From WQXF01 sp031552825 (GTDB taxonomy: Bacteria; Bacillota; Clostridia; Christensenellales; Aristaeellaceae): 64,000 nucleotides of DNA. Location: positions 1-64,000 of the forward strand of contig JAVBMD010000013.1 of NCBI GenBank assembly GCA_031552825.1, given 5' to 3'. This document shows, in pieces, positions 23,996-33,060 of the stretch (its first letter is position 1; each line of letters opens with the position of its first letter). A program made the translations under genes and the position numbers. The notes below the pieces were generated by a model. The model did not search any database and was not told where the DNA came from. It worked only from the letters and a program-made list of their open reading frames with translations.

Positions 23996-25519
23996 ATGAA
24001 TGGTTATCGAAGAACATTCTGTCTGCTGCTAAGCTTGTTCATATTTTGCGGCGTAGCCCCCTCGGTGCTTGCCGAAGCGCCTTCGCTCTCCGCCGTATTT
24101 GCCGACGATAGCGTACTGGTCGTCGGCACGCCCCTGAGCATCAGCTTTGAAGCCAACGTCGCCGGGAAGCTGGAGCTCAGCGCCGCGCATCGCGGGGAGG
24201 ATATCTCGGAGGAGCTGCCCTCAATACAAGTTGCCGCCGGTCCCGGCTCCCTTGCGTGGGACGGCACGGTAAACGGCCAGCCTGTGGCGCCCGGCGAATG
24301 GGCGATTCAGCTCACGCTGGTGGACGAAGGCGGCGCTCGCTCGCAGGTACACACCACCATCGTGGAGGTGCAGACCGGCGATGGCGCGCAGGATGCTCCA
24401 GCGGCTGATGAATCAACGCAGCAGGTGTTTGAGCCCACCGCCGATCGCCAGCTTTCCCCGTACCCGGATCCGCACGAGCTGTGCTCTTGGGGGCTGGATA
24501 TCGACCATATGGACATCTATGACCCCGAAGATCAGGCCAAGATTTGGGAAGTGCTGATGCAGCCGGTGACGGTGCTGGACGTAGGCCCCAAGGAGCACGT
24601 GTACCCGCTGATCTCCCCCGACGCCGATCCCAAGGATGTGCATAACCTGACCGGCCAACTCCACGGCCAAACCTGCGCCGTACACGTATTGGAGACGCTC
24701 GACAACGGCTGGACGCTAATCGAAGCATTTTCCACCGACGGCTACGGCGGCCCTCCCGGCGATGTGGACTTTCACGACTTTGACAACAAGCTGATTCAGG
24801 GCTATGTCAAGACCCGGTTGCTGAAAACCGTGAAGCCCTACGCCAAGTATGGCATCGTTATCGACAAGCTGACTCAGCGCATGCACATCTTCGAAGACGG
24901 CGCGCTGTTCACCACGCTGTTGGTCTCCACCGGCTTTCCCACCGCCAGCCAGCCTTGGAACGAAACCCCTTCCGGCGAATATCTCGTAGATACTTGGGTG
25001 GGCAAGTTTGTCAACGGCAACATGATGTGCGACTTGGCGCTGCGCATCAACGGCGGCTGCCTGCTGCACGAGGTTCCGCACAAGGAGATGGCCGACGGCA
25101 CGCGCAACTACACGCCCTTCGAGCCCTATCTGGGGCAGAAGGCCAGCCATGGCTGCGTGCGCATTCAGCGCATGCGCAACAACGACGGCGTCAACATGGC
25201 TTGGTTGTGGAACAACCTCAAGCGCAACACCAAGGTGCTGATTTGGGACGACGCGGGCCGCGCCACCCTCCCGGTACCGGAGTGGTCGCTGACGGTGTAC
25301 TACAATCCCGACGGCGGCAAGAGCTATCATCGCGAGGAGAACTGCTCCGCGGTAAAGGAGCGCTTCCTGCCGCTATCGCCGCTCGCTTATGAGGATCTGT
25401 ATAAGGAGCCGACCAATCAGCTAATCCCCTGCTATGGCTGCCTGCCGTTCTATCGCGCGCCGGATCCCTCCGCCGCCATCCCGGACGATATTCTCGGCGC
25501 GGAGCAGACCGATTACTAA
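23996..25519 (+). CDS. Exported L,D-transpeptidase (YkuD) with Cys-rich C-terminal module, copy 1
   Basis: The product has 507 residues. AAGGAG precedes the ATG by seven bases. The signal peptide ends near VLAEA. Residues about 30-125 form a beta domain resembling FlgD-type Ig folds (GTVNGQPVAPGEWAIQLTL). A middle region resembles SH3-like folds. The YkuD domain covers about 280-430, with the catalytic SHGCVRI (Cys near 386) and an upstream LHEVP segment. The C-terminal module (about 440-485) has a YYNPDGGKSYHREENC pattern, then VKERFLPL and CYGC. The His/Cys spacing resembles the Ada-type zinc site. It probably makes 3-3 cross-links or attaches proteins to peptidoglycan. A paralogue follows. 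Confidence 0.92.
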   Translation: MNGYRRTFCLLLSLFIFCGVAPSVLAEAPSLSAVFADDSVLVVGTPLSISFEANVAGKLELSAAHRGEDISEELPSIQVAAGPGSLAWDGTVNGQPVAPGEWAIQLTLVDEGGARSQVHTTIVEVQTGDGAQDAPAADESTQQVFEPTADRQLSPYPDPHELCSWGLDIDHMDIYDPEDQAKIWEVLMQPVTVLDVGPKEHVYPLISPDADPKDVHNLTGQLHGQTCAVHVLETLDNGWTLIEAFSTDGYGGPPGDVDFHDFDNKLIQGYVKTRLLKTVKPYAKYGIVIDKLTQRMHIFEDGALFTTLLVSTGFPTASQPWNETPSGEYLVDTWVGKFVNGNMMCDLALRINGGCLLHEVPHKEMADGTRNYTPFEPYLGQKASHGCVRIQRMRNNDGVNMAWLWNNLKRNTKVLIWDDAGRATLPVPEWSLTVYYNPDGGKSYHREENCSAVKERFLPLSPLAYEDLYKEPTNQLIPCYGCLPFYRAPDPSAAIPDDILGAEQTDY

Positions 25520-25542
25520 GCTATTTCGCTTTTCCCTCTATC

Positions 25543-25580
25543 CGCTCGCGAGATTTCGCAGATCTCGCGGGCGAATTTTG
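25543..25580 (+). terminator. Hairpin terminator between the two L,D-transpeptidase genes
   Basis: A 12-bp stem (25543-25554 with 25562-25573, core CGCGAGAT/ATCTCGCG) with a seven-base loop is followed by AATTTTG. The T-run is short, so termination may be partial. Confidence 0.6.
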
Positions 25581-25613
25581 TAATTCGATCCATCCTCCCA
25601 TGGATCCATATCT

Positions 25614-25623
25614 ATGGTATAAT
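25614..25623 (+). promoter_or_regulatory. Extended -10 promoter of the second L,D-transpeptidase gene
   Basis: TGG followed by a perfect TATAAT (25618-25623), the extended -10 form. No -35 element is evident. The start codon lies 40 bases downstream behind GGAGG. Confidence 0.55.
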
Positions 25624-25662
25624 GCTCCTATACATTCCACACGATGTTGTCCGGAGGTACAC

Positions 25663-27261
25663 ATGAAGCATCCGCATATTCCCGCTTTGCCGCTATCGCT
25701 GCTGCTCGTCGCGCTGATCGCCAGCTCGGCTGTTCTCTCCGCCGCGCCCGTGCAGGCGCAGCTTTTCGCCGATCCCCCCGCGCTGCTGGCTATGGCGCCC
25801 GCGCAGAAAAGCGCTGCGGAGCCCGAGCTCTCCGCGGTGTTTGCCAGCGACGAAACGCTGATCGTCGGTACGGAGCCGCTGGAGCTTTCCTTTGAAGCCA
25901 ATGTGTCCGGCACGCTTCGCGTGAAGCTCAACGAGCTAAGCGCCGACAACGAGATCGTCACGCTGTTGGAAAAGCCGGTGGAAGCCGGCGCGGGTACCGT
26001 CGAATGGGACGGCTTATTCGAAGGGCAGCCCGTGCGCGCCGGGCAATGGGAGATCATCCTGATGCTCATCGATCAGGAGGGCTACACCTCGGGTACGCAG
26101 CTCGCGCTGGTAGAGGTGCTGACCGCGCCGCCCAAGCCCACCGTCGTGCCCAAGGAACTGCGCGCCCTACGCACGCCTTCGCCGGATCGGCAAATATCCG
26201 CGTTTCACGATCCGCACGAGCGCTGTTTCTGGAATATGGACATCGAAAACCTCGACGCCAGCGATCCCGAGGACTGGCCTGCGATCTGGGAGATCCTCCA
26301 GCAGCCCCTCACCGTGCTGGATGTGGGGCCAAAGGATCATATCTACCCGCTCATCGAGCCGGATGCCGATCCCAAGACCATCGCCAACATCACCGGCCAA
26401 CTGCACGGCAAGACCCAAGGCGTACACATCATCGAGCAAAAAGGCGATTGGACGCTGATCGAAGCCTATTCCAACGACGGTTTCAACGCGCCCGCGCAGT
26501 CCATCCGCAAGCTTACCGCCAAGCTGATCCATGGCTATGTGCGCACCGACAAGCTGAAAACCGTTACACCAGATCCGCACATGGGCTTGGTGATCGACAA
26601 GCTGCGCCAGCGGCTCTTCGTGTTCCAAGACGGGCAGATGATCGGCCAACTGCTGATCTCCACCGGCAAGCCCACCAAGGATCAGCCCAACGCCGAAACC
26701 CCCGCCGGGGAATTTGTCACCGATTCCTGGGTAGGGCTGTTCATGAACGGCAACATGAGCTGCGATCTGGCGATCCGCATCAACGGCGGCATCCTGCTGC
26801 ACGAAGTACCCTTCATCGAAGGCGAGGACGGCGCACGCGGCTATGACTACTTCCGTCCCTATCTGGGCAAAAAGGCCAGCCACGGCTGCGTGCGCGTGCA
26901 GGATAAGCCCAACCCGCAGGGCATGAACATGCGCTGGCTGTGGGACAAGCTGAAAAAGAACTGCAAGGTAATCATCTGGGACGACGAGGGGCGCGAGCTG
27001 CCGCCGCCGGATCCGGCGCTGCCGGTATTCTACAACCCGGAGGGCGGAAAGAACTATCACCTGGACCAGCGCTGCCCCTATGTGAAGGATCGCTATCTGC
27101 CGCTGACCGAGTTCATGTATGGCGAGCTGAACACCTCGCCCTACGATAATCTCACCCCTTGCATGACCTGCAACCCCCCGCCGCGCCACGGAGACGCCTC
27201 GGCCTACTTCGAGGTGCCGGACGAGGTGCTGGGCAACGTGACCGAGGGCGACGAACCGTAA
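25663..27261 (+). CDS. Exported L,D-transpeptidase (YkuD) with Cys-rich C-terminal module, copy 2
   Basis: The product has 532 residues. The ATG at 25663 is preceded by GGAGG; an earlier in-frame codon would precede the promoter. The signal peptide ends near VQAQ. The domain order is the same as in the protein just upstream: an FlgD-like beta domain, the middle region with VLDVGPKDHIYPLIEPDADP, the YkuD domain with SHGCVRV (Cys near 407), and the C-terminal YHLDQRCPYVKDRYLPL plus CMTC module. The pair clearly arose by tandem duplication and then diverged. The histidine kinase gene begins 18 bases later and may share the transcript. Confidence 0.92.
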   Translation: MKHPHIPALPLSLLLVALIASSAVLSAAPVQAQLFADPPALLAMAPAQKSAAEPELSAVFASDETLIVGTEPLELSFEANVSGTLRVKLNELSADNEIVTLLEKPVEAGAGTVEWDGLFEGQPVRAGQWEIILMLIDQEGYTSGTQLALVEVLTAPPKPTVVPKELRALRTPSPDRQISAFHDPHERCFWNMDIENLDASDPEDWPAIWEILQQPLTVLDVGPKDHIYPLIEPDADPKTIANITGQLHGKTQGVHIIEQKGDWTLIEAYSNDGFNAPAQSIRKLTAKLIHGYVRTDKLKTVTPDPHMGLVIDKLRQRLFVFQDGQMIGQLLISTGKPTKDQPNAETPAGEFVTDSWVGLFMNGNMSCDLAIRINGGILLHEVPFIEGEDGARGYDYFRPYLGKKASHGCVRVQDKPNPQGMNMRWLWDKLKKNCKVIIWDDEGRELPPPDPALPVFYNPEGGKNYHLDQRCPYVKDRYLPLTEFMYGELNTSPYDNLTPCMTCNPPPRHGDASAYFEVPDEVLGNVTEGDEP

Positions 27262-27279
27262 CTGTAGGAGGTGGCAACC

Positions 27280-29004
27280 GTGCGGGCGCGATTGCAATCC
27301 TACGTCAAGAGTCTCCGCTTTCGCATCCTACTCATCGTGCTGCTTTGCGGCCTGCTGCCCGTCACGGTATTGGGCGGCTACATTGGCGCGTTTTTTCTGG
27401 CGCCGCTTCGCGCAGGCACGCTGGATCGCCTCGCCGACAGCGCATTGCAGGCGCAAGGGCGCGTGCAGGCGCAAATCGAAGCCGCCCTTATCAGCGCAAA
27501 GTCCGTCACCTACGATGGCACGCTGGAACGCACCGCCATGCAGCTGCGCGAAGGCCGGATCGCATACCAATATTTTTATCGCGAATGCAAGCAATATCTG
27601 GGCGCCAAGTTTCTTCGCTCCCCCTTCTTCCGCTATGGCGTGTTCTTTCTGCTCGATCAGCCGGATCAGCTCATCTACACCACGACGGTCGGCACGTTCC
27701 CCAGCTTTTTTTCACGCGACGCGCTGCCCACGCTGCTCGCCAAGGCCGATGCGATGGATACGCGCAGCCTGTTCTTTTCCGTGGGCAATGAGCTGCTTCT
27801 TGCGCGCAAGCTGTACAACCAACGGCTTGAGCCCTTCGGCATGATCGTTTGGTCGATGGATCCGCGCACGCTGTTTTCGCCGCTGTACGAACCCGACCGC
27901 CTATGGGGCGATCGGGTTGATGTGCGTCTGGACGAATACGTTGCGCAAGCCATTGCGCAGGAGGATACGACGTGGTGGAACGACGCTGAGTTGGGCATCG
28001 CCGAAAGCCCGACGGAATTCCTGTTCACCGGCGGCGCGGCGACGCGCGACTATGCGCTCACCTATCGTCTGCACGTCAGCCGTCAAGCGGTATACGGGCA
28101 GATCGACCGATTTATGGCGCTGCTGGCGCTGCTGGTTTTCCTGCTGTTGCTGGTGATATTGGGTACGATGTGGTTCATCCACCGGCGCTTTTCGCAGCCG
28201 GTGCGCGCGCTGGCGCAGGCGGCCGAGCGCTTGGAGGCGGGCGAGCTGGGCATCACCGTATCCGCCTCGCAGCGCGACGAGCTGGGCAGGCTCGGGCAGT
28301 CCTTTAACCGCATGAGCATCGAGCTGCACAACTTGGTCGAGCACGCCTATCGGGAGGAGCTGATCCTGCGCGACGCCCGCATCGAGGCGCTGCAGAGCCG
28401 GATCAACCCGCATTTTCTGAACAATACGCTGGAGATCATGAACTGGCAGGCGCGCATGGAGGGCAGCGAAAGCATCTCGCGGATGATCGACGCGCTGGGC
28501 ACGCTGCTCGACGCCAGCATGGATCGTTCCAACCGCCGCGTCGTGTCGCTGCACGAGGAGCTGGATTGCGCAAAGGCGTACCTGTACCTTATCAAGCTGC
28601 GCTACGGCGAACGGCTTGCGGTAAACTGGGAGGTAGACCAGGCACTGCTGGAGCGCACCGCGCCGCGCCTAGTAATCCAAACCCTGCTGGAGAACGCCAT
28701 CGAGCACGGCATCGCACCGATGAGCCGCGGACATTTGACCGTTCGCATCTATCAGGCGGAGGACGCGCTGCACATCGAGGTTGTCAATGACGGCAAGCGT
28801 ATTTCCGCAGACGATCAACAGCGCATCAACGCCCTGCTCGCCTCCCCCGAGGATACCGACCTGCGAAGCGAACACCTGGGCATCCGCAACATACAGCAAC
28901 GGCTCAAGCTGATTTATTCCGCGCGCGCCGAGCTGATCCTGCGCGCCGACGAGCACGGCGATACGATGGCCCGGATTTCCATACCCATTGAACAAATCCC
29001 TTAG
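27280..29004 (+). CDS. YesM/LytS-type sensor histidine kinase
   Basis: The product has 574 residues from the GTG at 27280, which has GGAGG about nine bases before it. A GTG at 27271 touches the ribosome site directly and is less likely. Two membrane helices (about 15-40 and 275-297) bracket an extracellular sensor region of about 230 residues. A HAMP domain follows (about 298-350, RRFSQPVRALAQAAERLEAGELG). The His_kinase core has SRINPHFLNNTLEIMNWQ with the phospho-acceptor His near 377. The ATPase has LLENAIEHGI and HLGIRNIQQRL. It very likely pairs with the AraC-type regulator at 32304, the two flanking a sugar importer they probably control. Confidence 0.93.
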   Translation: MRARLQSYVKSLRFRILLIVLLCGLLPVTVLGGYIGAFFLAPLRAGTLDRLADSALQAQGRVQAQIEAALISAKSVTYDGTLERTAMQLREGRIAYQYFYRECKQYLGAKFLRSPFFRYGVFFLLDQPDQLIYTTTVGTFPSFFSRDALPTLLAKADAMDTRSLFFSVGNELLLARKLYNQRLEPFGMIVWSMDPRTLFSPLYEPDRLWGDRVDVRLDEYVAQAIAQEDTTWWNDAELGIAESPTEFLFTGGAATRDYALTYRLHVSRQAVYGQIDRFMALLALLVFLLLLVILGTMWFIHRRFSQPVRALAQAAERLEAGELGITVSASQRDELGRLGQSFNRMSIELHNLVEHAYREELILRDARIEALQSRINPHFLNNTLEIMNWQARMEGSESISRMIDALGTLLDASMDRSNRRVVSLHEELDCAKAYLYLIKLRYGERLAVNWEVDQALLERTAPRLVIQTLLENAIEHGIAPMSRGHLTVRIYQAEDALHIEVVNDGKRISADDQQRINALLASPEDTDLRSEHLGIRNIQQRLKLIYSARAELILRADEHGDTMARISIPIEQIP

Positions 29005-29143
29005 AATTTGCGATGCAAATTGCACAAATGCAGACAACAAATCACATCTGACGGCAATGCAAACGCGCGGAGGGTGGACTATACTGAAAACAGAAGAGCG
29101 GATAGATGTCCGCCAAACGACCGAGACAGAAGGAGGAACCCCT

Positions 29144-30355
29144 ATGAAGAAGATCCTAGCCGCGGCACTCACCTTCGCGCTTGTGCTCTCCTTGACCGGC
29201 CTCACGATGGCCGAGGGCGTCACCCTGCGCACCGCCAGCATGTTCGGCGGCACCGATCCTTCCGCACCGATCTATCAGCAGTTGCTCAAGGACTATGAAG
29301 CCGCCACCGGCAACACCGTCAGTGACGCCTCCGCGCTCGGCGACGAAACGTGGAAGGCCACCATCCTGACCGACTTTGCCGCTAACAACGAGGCGGACGT
29401 GGTGTTCTATTTCGCGAATACGCCGGATTCCCTGCCGATCCTTGATAAGGTTGTGCCCATCGAGGAGATCCGCAAGGAATATCCCGACTACGCCAAGGAT
29501 TGCTCGGCGGCCGCCATCACCGCCGTGACCGAGCCCGATGGCAAGCTGTTCGCCGCCCCCATCCGTGGCTACTGGGAAGCCCTGTTCTGCAACAAGGACC
29601 TGTTCGAGAAATATGGTCTGGATCTGCCCACCGATTGGGAAAAGATGCTCAAAGCCGTCGACACCTTCAAAGAGAACGGCATCGTCCCCATCGCGCTTTC
29701 GCTGTCGGATGTTCCCCATTATATGTACGAATACCTGATCCTGTCCACCGCGGGCGTGGAAAGCCACAACGCCAAGCCCGCCACTTTGGCCGACGTACCG
29801 GCCGAGTGGAAGCAAGCGATCGGAACCCTGCGCGCGCTGTATGAGCGCGGCGCGTTCCCGGTTGACGCCACCGCCACCACCTATGACATCGTCTCCGCCC
29901 TGTTCCGCGAGAAGCAGGCCGCGATGGCCGTGGACGGCAGCTGGTACGCCAACGGCATCCCCGAGGAGAATTGGAACAACACCGTCGTAATCAACTTCCC
30001 GATCCCCGAGGGCGGCAAGGGCGATCCGAAGGCAATGATCGGCGGCTTCAGCTCCGGCTATTACATCACCCGCAAGGCGTGGGACAATCCCGAAACCCGC
30101 GAAGCCGCGGTGAAGTTTGTGGAGTTCATGACCACGCCGGAAAACATCAATAAAATGAGCATCCTCATCGGCGGCGAGCTGGCCGAGAGCGCGGGCGCGC
30201 TGCAGGCCGGTGCCACTGCCGTCAGCACCCCCGTCGACTCCCGCATGAGCAAGGAAGCGTGGAACGTGATGGTGCAGAGCGCCTCGGGCATCGCGGACGG
30301 CAGCCTGAGCGTGGACGCCGCCCTGGAAGCCATTTACGCCGCAAAGCCTTTCTAA
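29144..30355 (+). CDS. Secreted sugar-binding protein of an ABC importer
   Basis: The product has 403 residues. AAGGAGG precedes the ATG at 29144. The signal peptide ends in TGLTMAEG and contains no cysteine, so there is no lipobox, unusual for a single-membrane organism. The fold is MalE/MsmE-like, with YEAATGNTVSDAS, LPTDWEKMLKAVDTF, LFREKQAAMAVDGSW and a C-terminal GIADGSLSVDAALE. It is a close paralogue of the orphan protein at 13732-14937. It is followed by a strong hairpin and two permease genes. No ATPase gene is nearby, so a shared MsmX-type ATPase is likely. The sugar is not evident. Confidence 0.93.
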   Translation: MKKILAAALTFALVLSLTGLTMAEGVTLRTASMFGGTDPSAPIYQQLLKDYEAATGNTVSDASALGDETWKATILTDFAANNEADVVFYFANTPDSLPILDKVVPIEEIRKEYPDYAKDCSAAAITAVTEPDGKLFAAPIRGYWEALFCNKDLFEKYGLDLPTDWEKMLKAVDTFKENGIVPIALSLSDVPHYMYEYLILSTAGVESHNAKPATLADVPAEWKQAIGTLRALYERGAFPVDATATTYDIVSALFREKQAAMAVDGSWYANGIPEENWNNTVVINFPIPEGGKGDPKAMIGGFSSGYYITRKAWDNPETREAAVKFVEFMTTPENINKMSILIGGELAESAGALQAGATAVSTPVDSRMSKEAWNVMVQSASGIADGSLSVDAALEAIYAAKPF

Positions 30356-30413
30356 GCAAGCGACGACGAAAGCTGCTTTCCCGCTTCACGGGAAAATCAG
30401 CAAGCAATCCTTG

Positions 30414-30463
30414 GCCGGGCAACCCAGGCTTACGCCCGGGTTGCCCGGCTTTCAACTTTTTGT
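30414..30463 (+). terminator. Strong hairpin between binding protein and permease genes
   Basis: GCCGGGCAACCC (30414-30425) pairs perfectly with GGGTTGCCCGGC (30438-30449), followed by TTTCAACTTTTT. It is probably a partial terminator or mRNA-stabilising structure that gives the binding protein a higher level than the permeases. Confidence 0.75.
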
Positions 30464-30490
30464 AATGCAATATGAGATCGGGGTGATGGC

Positions 30491-31372
30491 GTGCAAAGCA
30501 TGCTCTACCGTAACAAGCGACCCCTTTGGGTCTTTCTGACGCTGCCGCTGGTCATGTTTGCGGTGTTCTTGTATTATCCATTTATTATGAACATCTACAA
30601 TAGCCTGTTCGAAATCCGCAGCTTGGCCGGCGTGCGCGAGGGGTTTATCGGCGCGAGCAACTATGCCGCGATGCTCCGCGATCCGCAGATGATTACGGCG
30701 ACGAAAAACTCGTTGCTGATGATGGTGCTCACGGTGGTGTTCCAGTTGGGCATCGCGCTCATTCTGGCGCTGATGGTGGATTCTTTGAAGCGCGGGGCGG
30801 GGTTTTTCCGCACGGTGTACTTCTTCCCCATCGTCATCTCCGCCACGGCGATCGGCCTGATGTTCAACCTGTTTTATGATTACCGCAACGGCATGCTCAA
30901 TCAGCTGCTGAATTTCTTCGGCGCGGATCCAGTTTTTTGGAAGGACAAAGGCCGCGCGTTTTACATGATGTGCGTTCCGATCATCTGGCAATATGTCGGG
31001 TTCTACTTCGTGATTTTAATCACCGGGCTGTCCGGCATCCCAGAGGATGTGTACGAAAGCGCTTCGCTTGACGGCGCGGTCGGGCTGCGGAAAACTTGGT
31101 ATATCACCCTGCCGCTGCTTCGCAGCGTGCTGGTCACCTGCACCACGCTTTGCATCACCGGCGCGCTGAAGGTATTTGACCTGCCGGAGATCCTGCTGCG
31201 CAGGGGTGCTCCCAGCGGCACCACTTTCCTGCTCGGCACGCTGATGCAAATTACGACGTTCGAGGCTGGCAACGTGGATTACGGCAGCGCCATCGCTGTG
31301 GTGATCGTTGTGCTGGGCATCGTCGTGGCGCGCGGCACCGGCAAACTGCTAGAAAGCAAGGAGGTGCTGTAA
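30491..31372 (+). CDS. Sugar ABC transporter permease, MalF type
   Basis: The product has 293 residues with about six membrane helices. The start is GTG at 30491 with GGGGTGAT upstream. The cytoplasmic EAA loop reads ESASLDGAVGLRKTWYITLP, the contact site for the ATPase. It forms a heterodimer with the next gene's product. It lies directly upstream of the second permease gene with no gap. Confidence 0.93.
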   Translation: MQSMLYRNKRPLWVFLTLPLVMFAVFLYYPFIMNIYNSLFEIRSLAGVREGFIGASNYAAMLRDPQMITATKNSLLMMVLTVVFQLGIALILALMVDSLKRGAGFFRTVYFFPIVISATAIGLMFNLFYDYRNGMLNQLLNFFGADPVFWKDKGRAFYMMCVPIIWQYVGFYFVILITGLSGIPEDVYESASLDGAVGLRKTWYITLPLLRSVLVTCTTLCITGALKVFDLPEILLRRGAPSGTTFLLGTLMQITTFEAGNVDYGSAIAVVIVVLGIVVARGTGKLLESKEVL

Positions 31373-32251
31373 ATGGACGCGAAAAATGTGCTTGCTGGCG
31401 CGGGAACGCGCGTTTCCACAGCGCCCCGCCGCATCGGCTGGAGCAAGGCGCTGGTGCATGCGCTGCTGATTCTTTGGGCGATCACCACCATCTTTCCTTT
31501 TCTATGGGTCATCAACAACAGCTTCAAGTCCTCCCGGTCGATCATGCAAAACGGCTTCTCTATCGCGATTCAGCCCATTTGGGATAACTATATCAACGCC
31601 TTTACCCGCCAGCAAATCGGGCGGGGCTATCTGAACAGCCTTATCGTATCCGGCTCGGTCACGGTGCTGGTGATGCTGCTTTCCTCGCTGCTTTCCTTCG
31701 CCATGACGCGCTACCGGTTTCGCGGCCGCGGACTGATTCACGCGCTGATCGTCGGCAGCCTGATGTTCCCGGCCTTCTCCACGATCTTTCCGGTATTCAA
31801 AATGCTTGCCAGCGTAGGCTTGATCGACAAGCACCTTGGCGCGATCCTGCCGCAGACCGCAGGCAACCTTGCCTTTGCCACGGTGGTAATGATGGGCTTC
31901 ATCGGCCAACTGCCCTGTGAATTGGAAGAGGCGGCCTTTATGGAGGGGTGCAGCGTATATCAAATTTTTCTGCGCATCGTTGTGCCATTATCCAAGAGCG
32001 CGCTGGCAACGGTGGCTATCTTTTCATTCTTGTGGAGCTACAATGACCTGTTCCTGCAAATGATCGTTCTGCGCACGCGGCCTGTACAGCCGATTTGCGC
32101 GCTCATGCGCGAGATCTCCAGCCAGTTCGGCACGGATTTCGGCTTGATGGCAGCGGCGGTCAGCATCATCGTAATCCCAGTGCTAACCATCTATATCCTG
32201 CTGCAAAAGAACATCGTTAAGGGGTTGACAGCCGGAGCCGTTAAGGGATAG
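31373..32251 (+). CDS. Sugar ABC transporter permease, MalG type
   Basis: The product has 292 residues with six membrane helices. The ATG follows the stop of the first permease gene immediately, with AGGAGG in the end of that gene, so translation is coupled. The EAA loop reads LEEAAFMEGCSVYQIFLRIVVP. The C-terminal LLQKNIVKGLTAGAVKG is the classical MalG/CUT1 ending. Confidence 0.94.
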   Translation: MDAKNVLAGAGTRVSTAPRRIGWSKALVHALLILWAITTIFPFLWVINNSFKSSRSIMQNGFSIAIQPIWDNYINAFTRQQIGRGYLNSLIVSGSVTVLVMLLSSLLSFAMTRYRFRGRGLIHALIVGSLMFPAFSTIFPVFKMLASVGLIDKHLGAILPQTAGNLAFATVVMMGFIGQLPCELEEAAFMEGCSVYQIFLRIVVPLSKSALATVAIFSFLWSYNDLFLQMIVLRTRPVQPICALMREISSQFGTDFGLMAAAVSIIVIPVLTIYILLQKNIVKGLTAGAVKG

Positions 32252-32255
32252 GATC

Positions 32256-32294
32256 AAAAAAAGCTGCGTTCTTCCACGAAGCAGAAGAACGCAG
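32256..32294. terminator. Hairpin between permease and regulator genes, T-run on the minus strand
   Basis: CTGCGTTCTTC (32264-32274) pairs perfectly with GAAGAACGCAG (32284-32294). The A-run lies on the left, so a T-run follows only when read on the minus strand. For the plus-strand operon it is an untailed hairpin and may affect processing or read-through to the regulator gene. Confidence 0.6.
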
Positions 32295-32303
32295 CGGTTA
32301 GGG

Positions 32304-33059
32304 GTGCGCATGCTGAGCGTTGTATTGGTAGACGATGAGCAAATCATCCTCCACGGGCTGATCCGCGTCATGCCTTGGGCGCAGTATGGCTGCGAGGTGA
32401 TCGCCACCGCCGTCGATGGGCTGGAGGGCGTGGCGCTCGTGCGCCGCGAAAAGCCGGACATTCTGTTCACCGACATCCGCATGCCCAACATGAACGGCCT
32501 GACAATGATCGCCGCGCTCCGGAGCGAATTCCCCGCCATGCAGATTGCCGTGCTGACCGCGCACCGGGATTTTGAATACGCGCAGCAAGCCTTGCACCTG
32601 GGCGTAACCCGCTACCTGCTCAAGCCCAGCAAGATGGATGAACTCGTGGAGGCGCTGGGCGAAATGGTTTCACGGCTTGAGGTTTCCGCCCCGCAAGAGG
32701 AAGCGCCGGAAACCGCCGCGCCGCCGTCCGGCGAAGCCTCGAGCTTTGTGCTCCAGCAAGCTGTGGATTTCATCTGCGATCACTGCACCGAGCATCTGCG
32801 CCTCTCCGACGTTGCCGATGGCGTATTTGTCAGCCAGTGGCATCTTTCGAAGCTAATCAACCGCTACACCGGCCAAACCTTCAGCGATCTGCTGAACCAG
32901 CAGCGCGTCGAGCGCGCCAAGGAACTGCTTTCGCAGCCCGCGCTCAAGGTACACGAGGTCGCCGAACTCGTCGGCTTCTCCGACGTCGCGCACTTCTCCA
33001 AAACCTTTAAAAAACTCACCGGGCAATCGCCGATGGAATACCGCACGAAAAGGCGGTAA
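32304..33059 (+). CDS. YesN-type response regulator with AraC DNA-binding domain
   Basis: The product has 251 residues from GTG 32304, or 249 from the ATG two codons later. The receiver domain (1-125) has the acidic pair VDDEQ (near 10), the phospho-acceptor Asp57 in LFTDIRMP, and LLKPSK with the conserved Lys. A Pro/Glu linker (about 130-145) leads to the AraC-type helix-turn-helix pair (about 150-250): LSDVADGVFVSQWHLSKLIN and VHEVAELVGFSDVAHFSKTF, ending in GQSPMEYR. It is short for the YesN group but complete. It is the likely partner of the kinase at 27280 and activator of the importer genes between them. Its stop lies one base from the stop of the convergent gene. Confidence 0.93.
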   Translation: MRMLSVVLVDDEQIILHGLIRVMPWAQYGCEVIATAVDGLEGVALVRREKPDILFTDIRMPNMNGLTMIAALRSEFPAMQIAVLTAHRDFEYAQQALHLGVTRYLLKPSKMDELVEALGEMVSRLEVSAPQEEAPETAAPPSGEASSFVLQQAVDFICDHCTEHLRLSDVADGVFVSQWHLSKLINRYTGQTFSDLLNQQRVERAKELLSQPALKVHEVAELVGFSDVAHFSKTFKKLTGQSPMEYRTKRR

Positions 33060-33060
33060 G

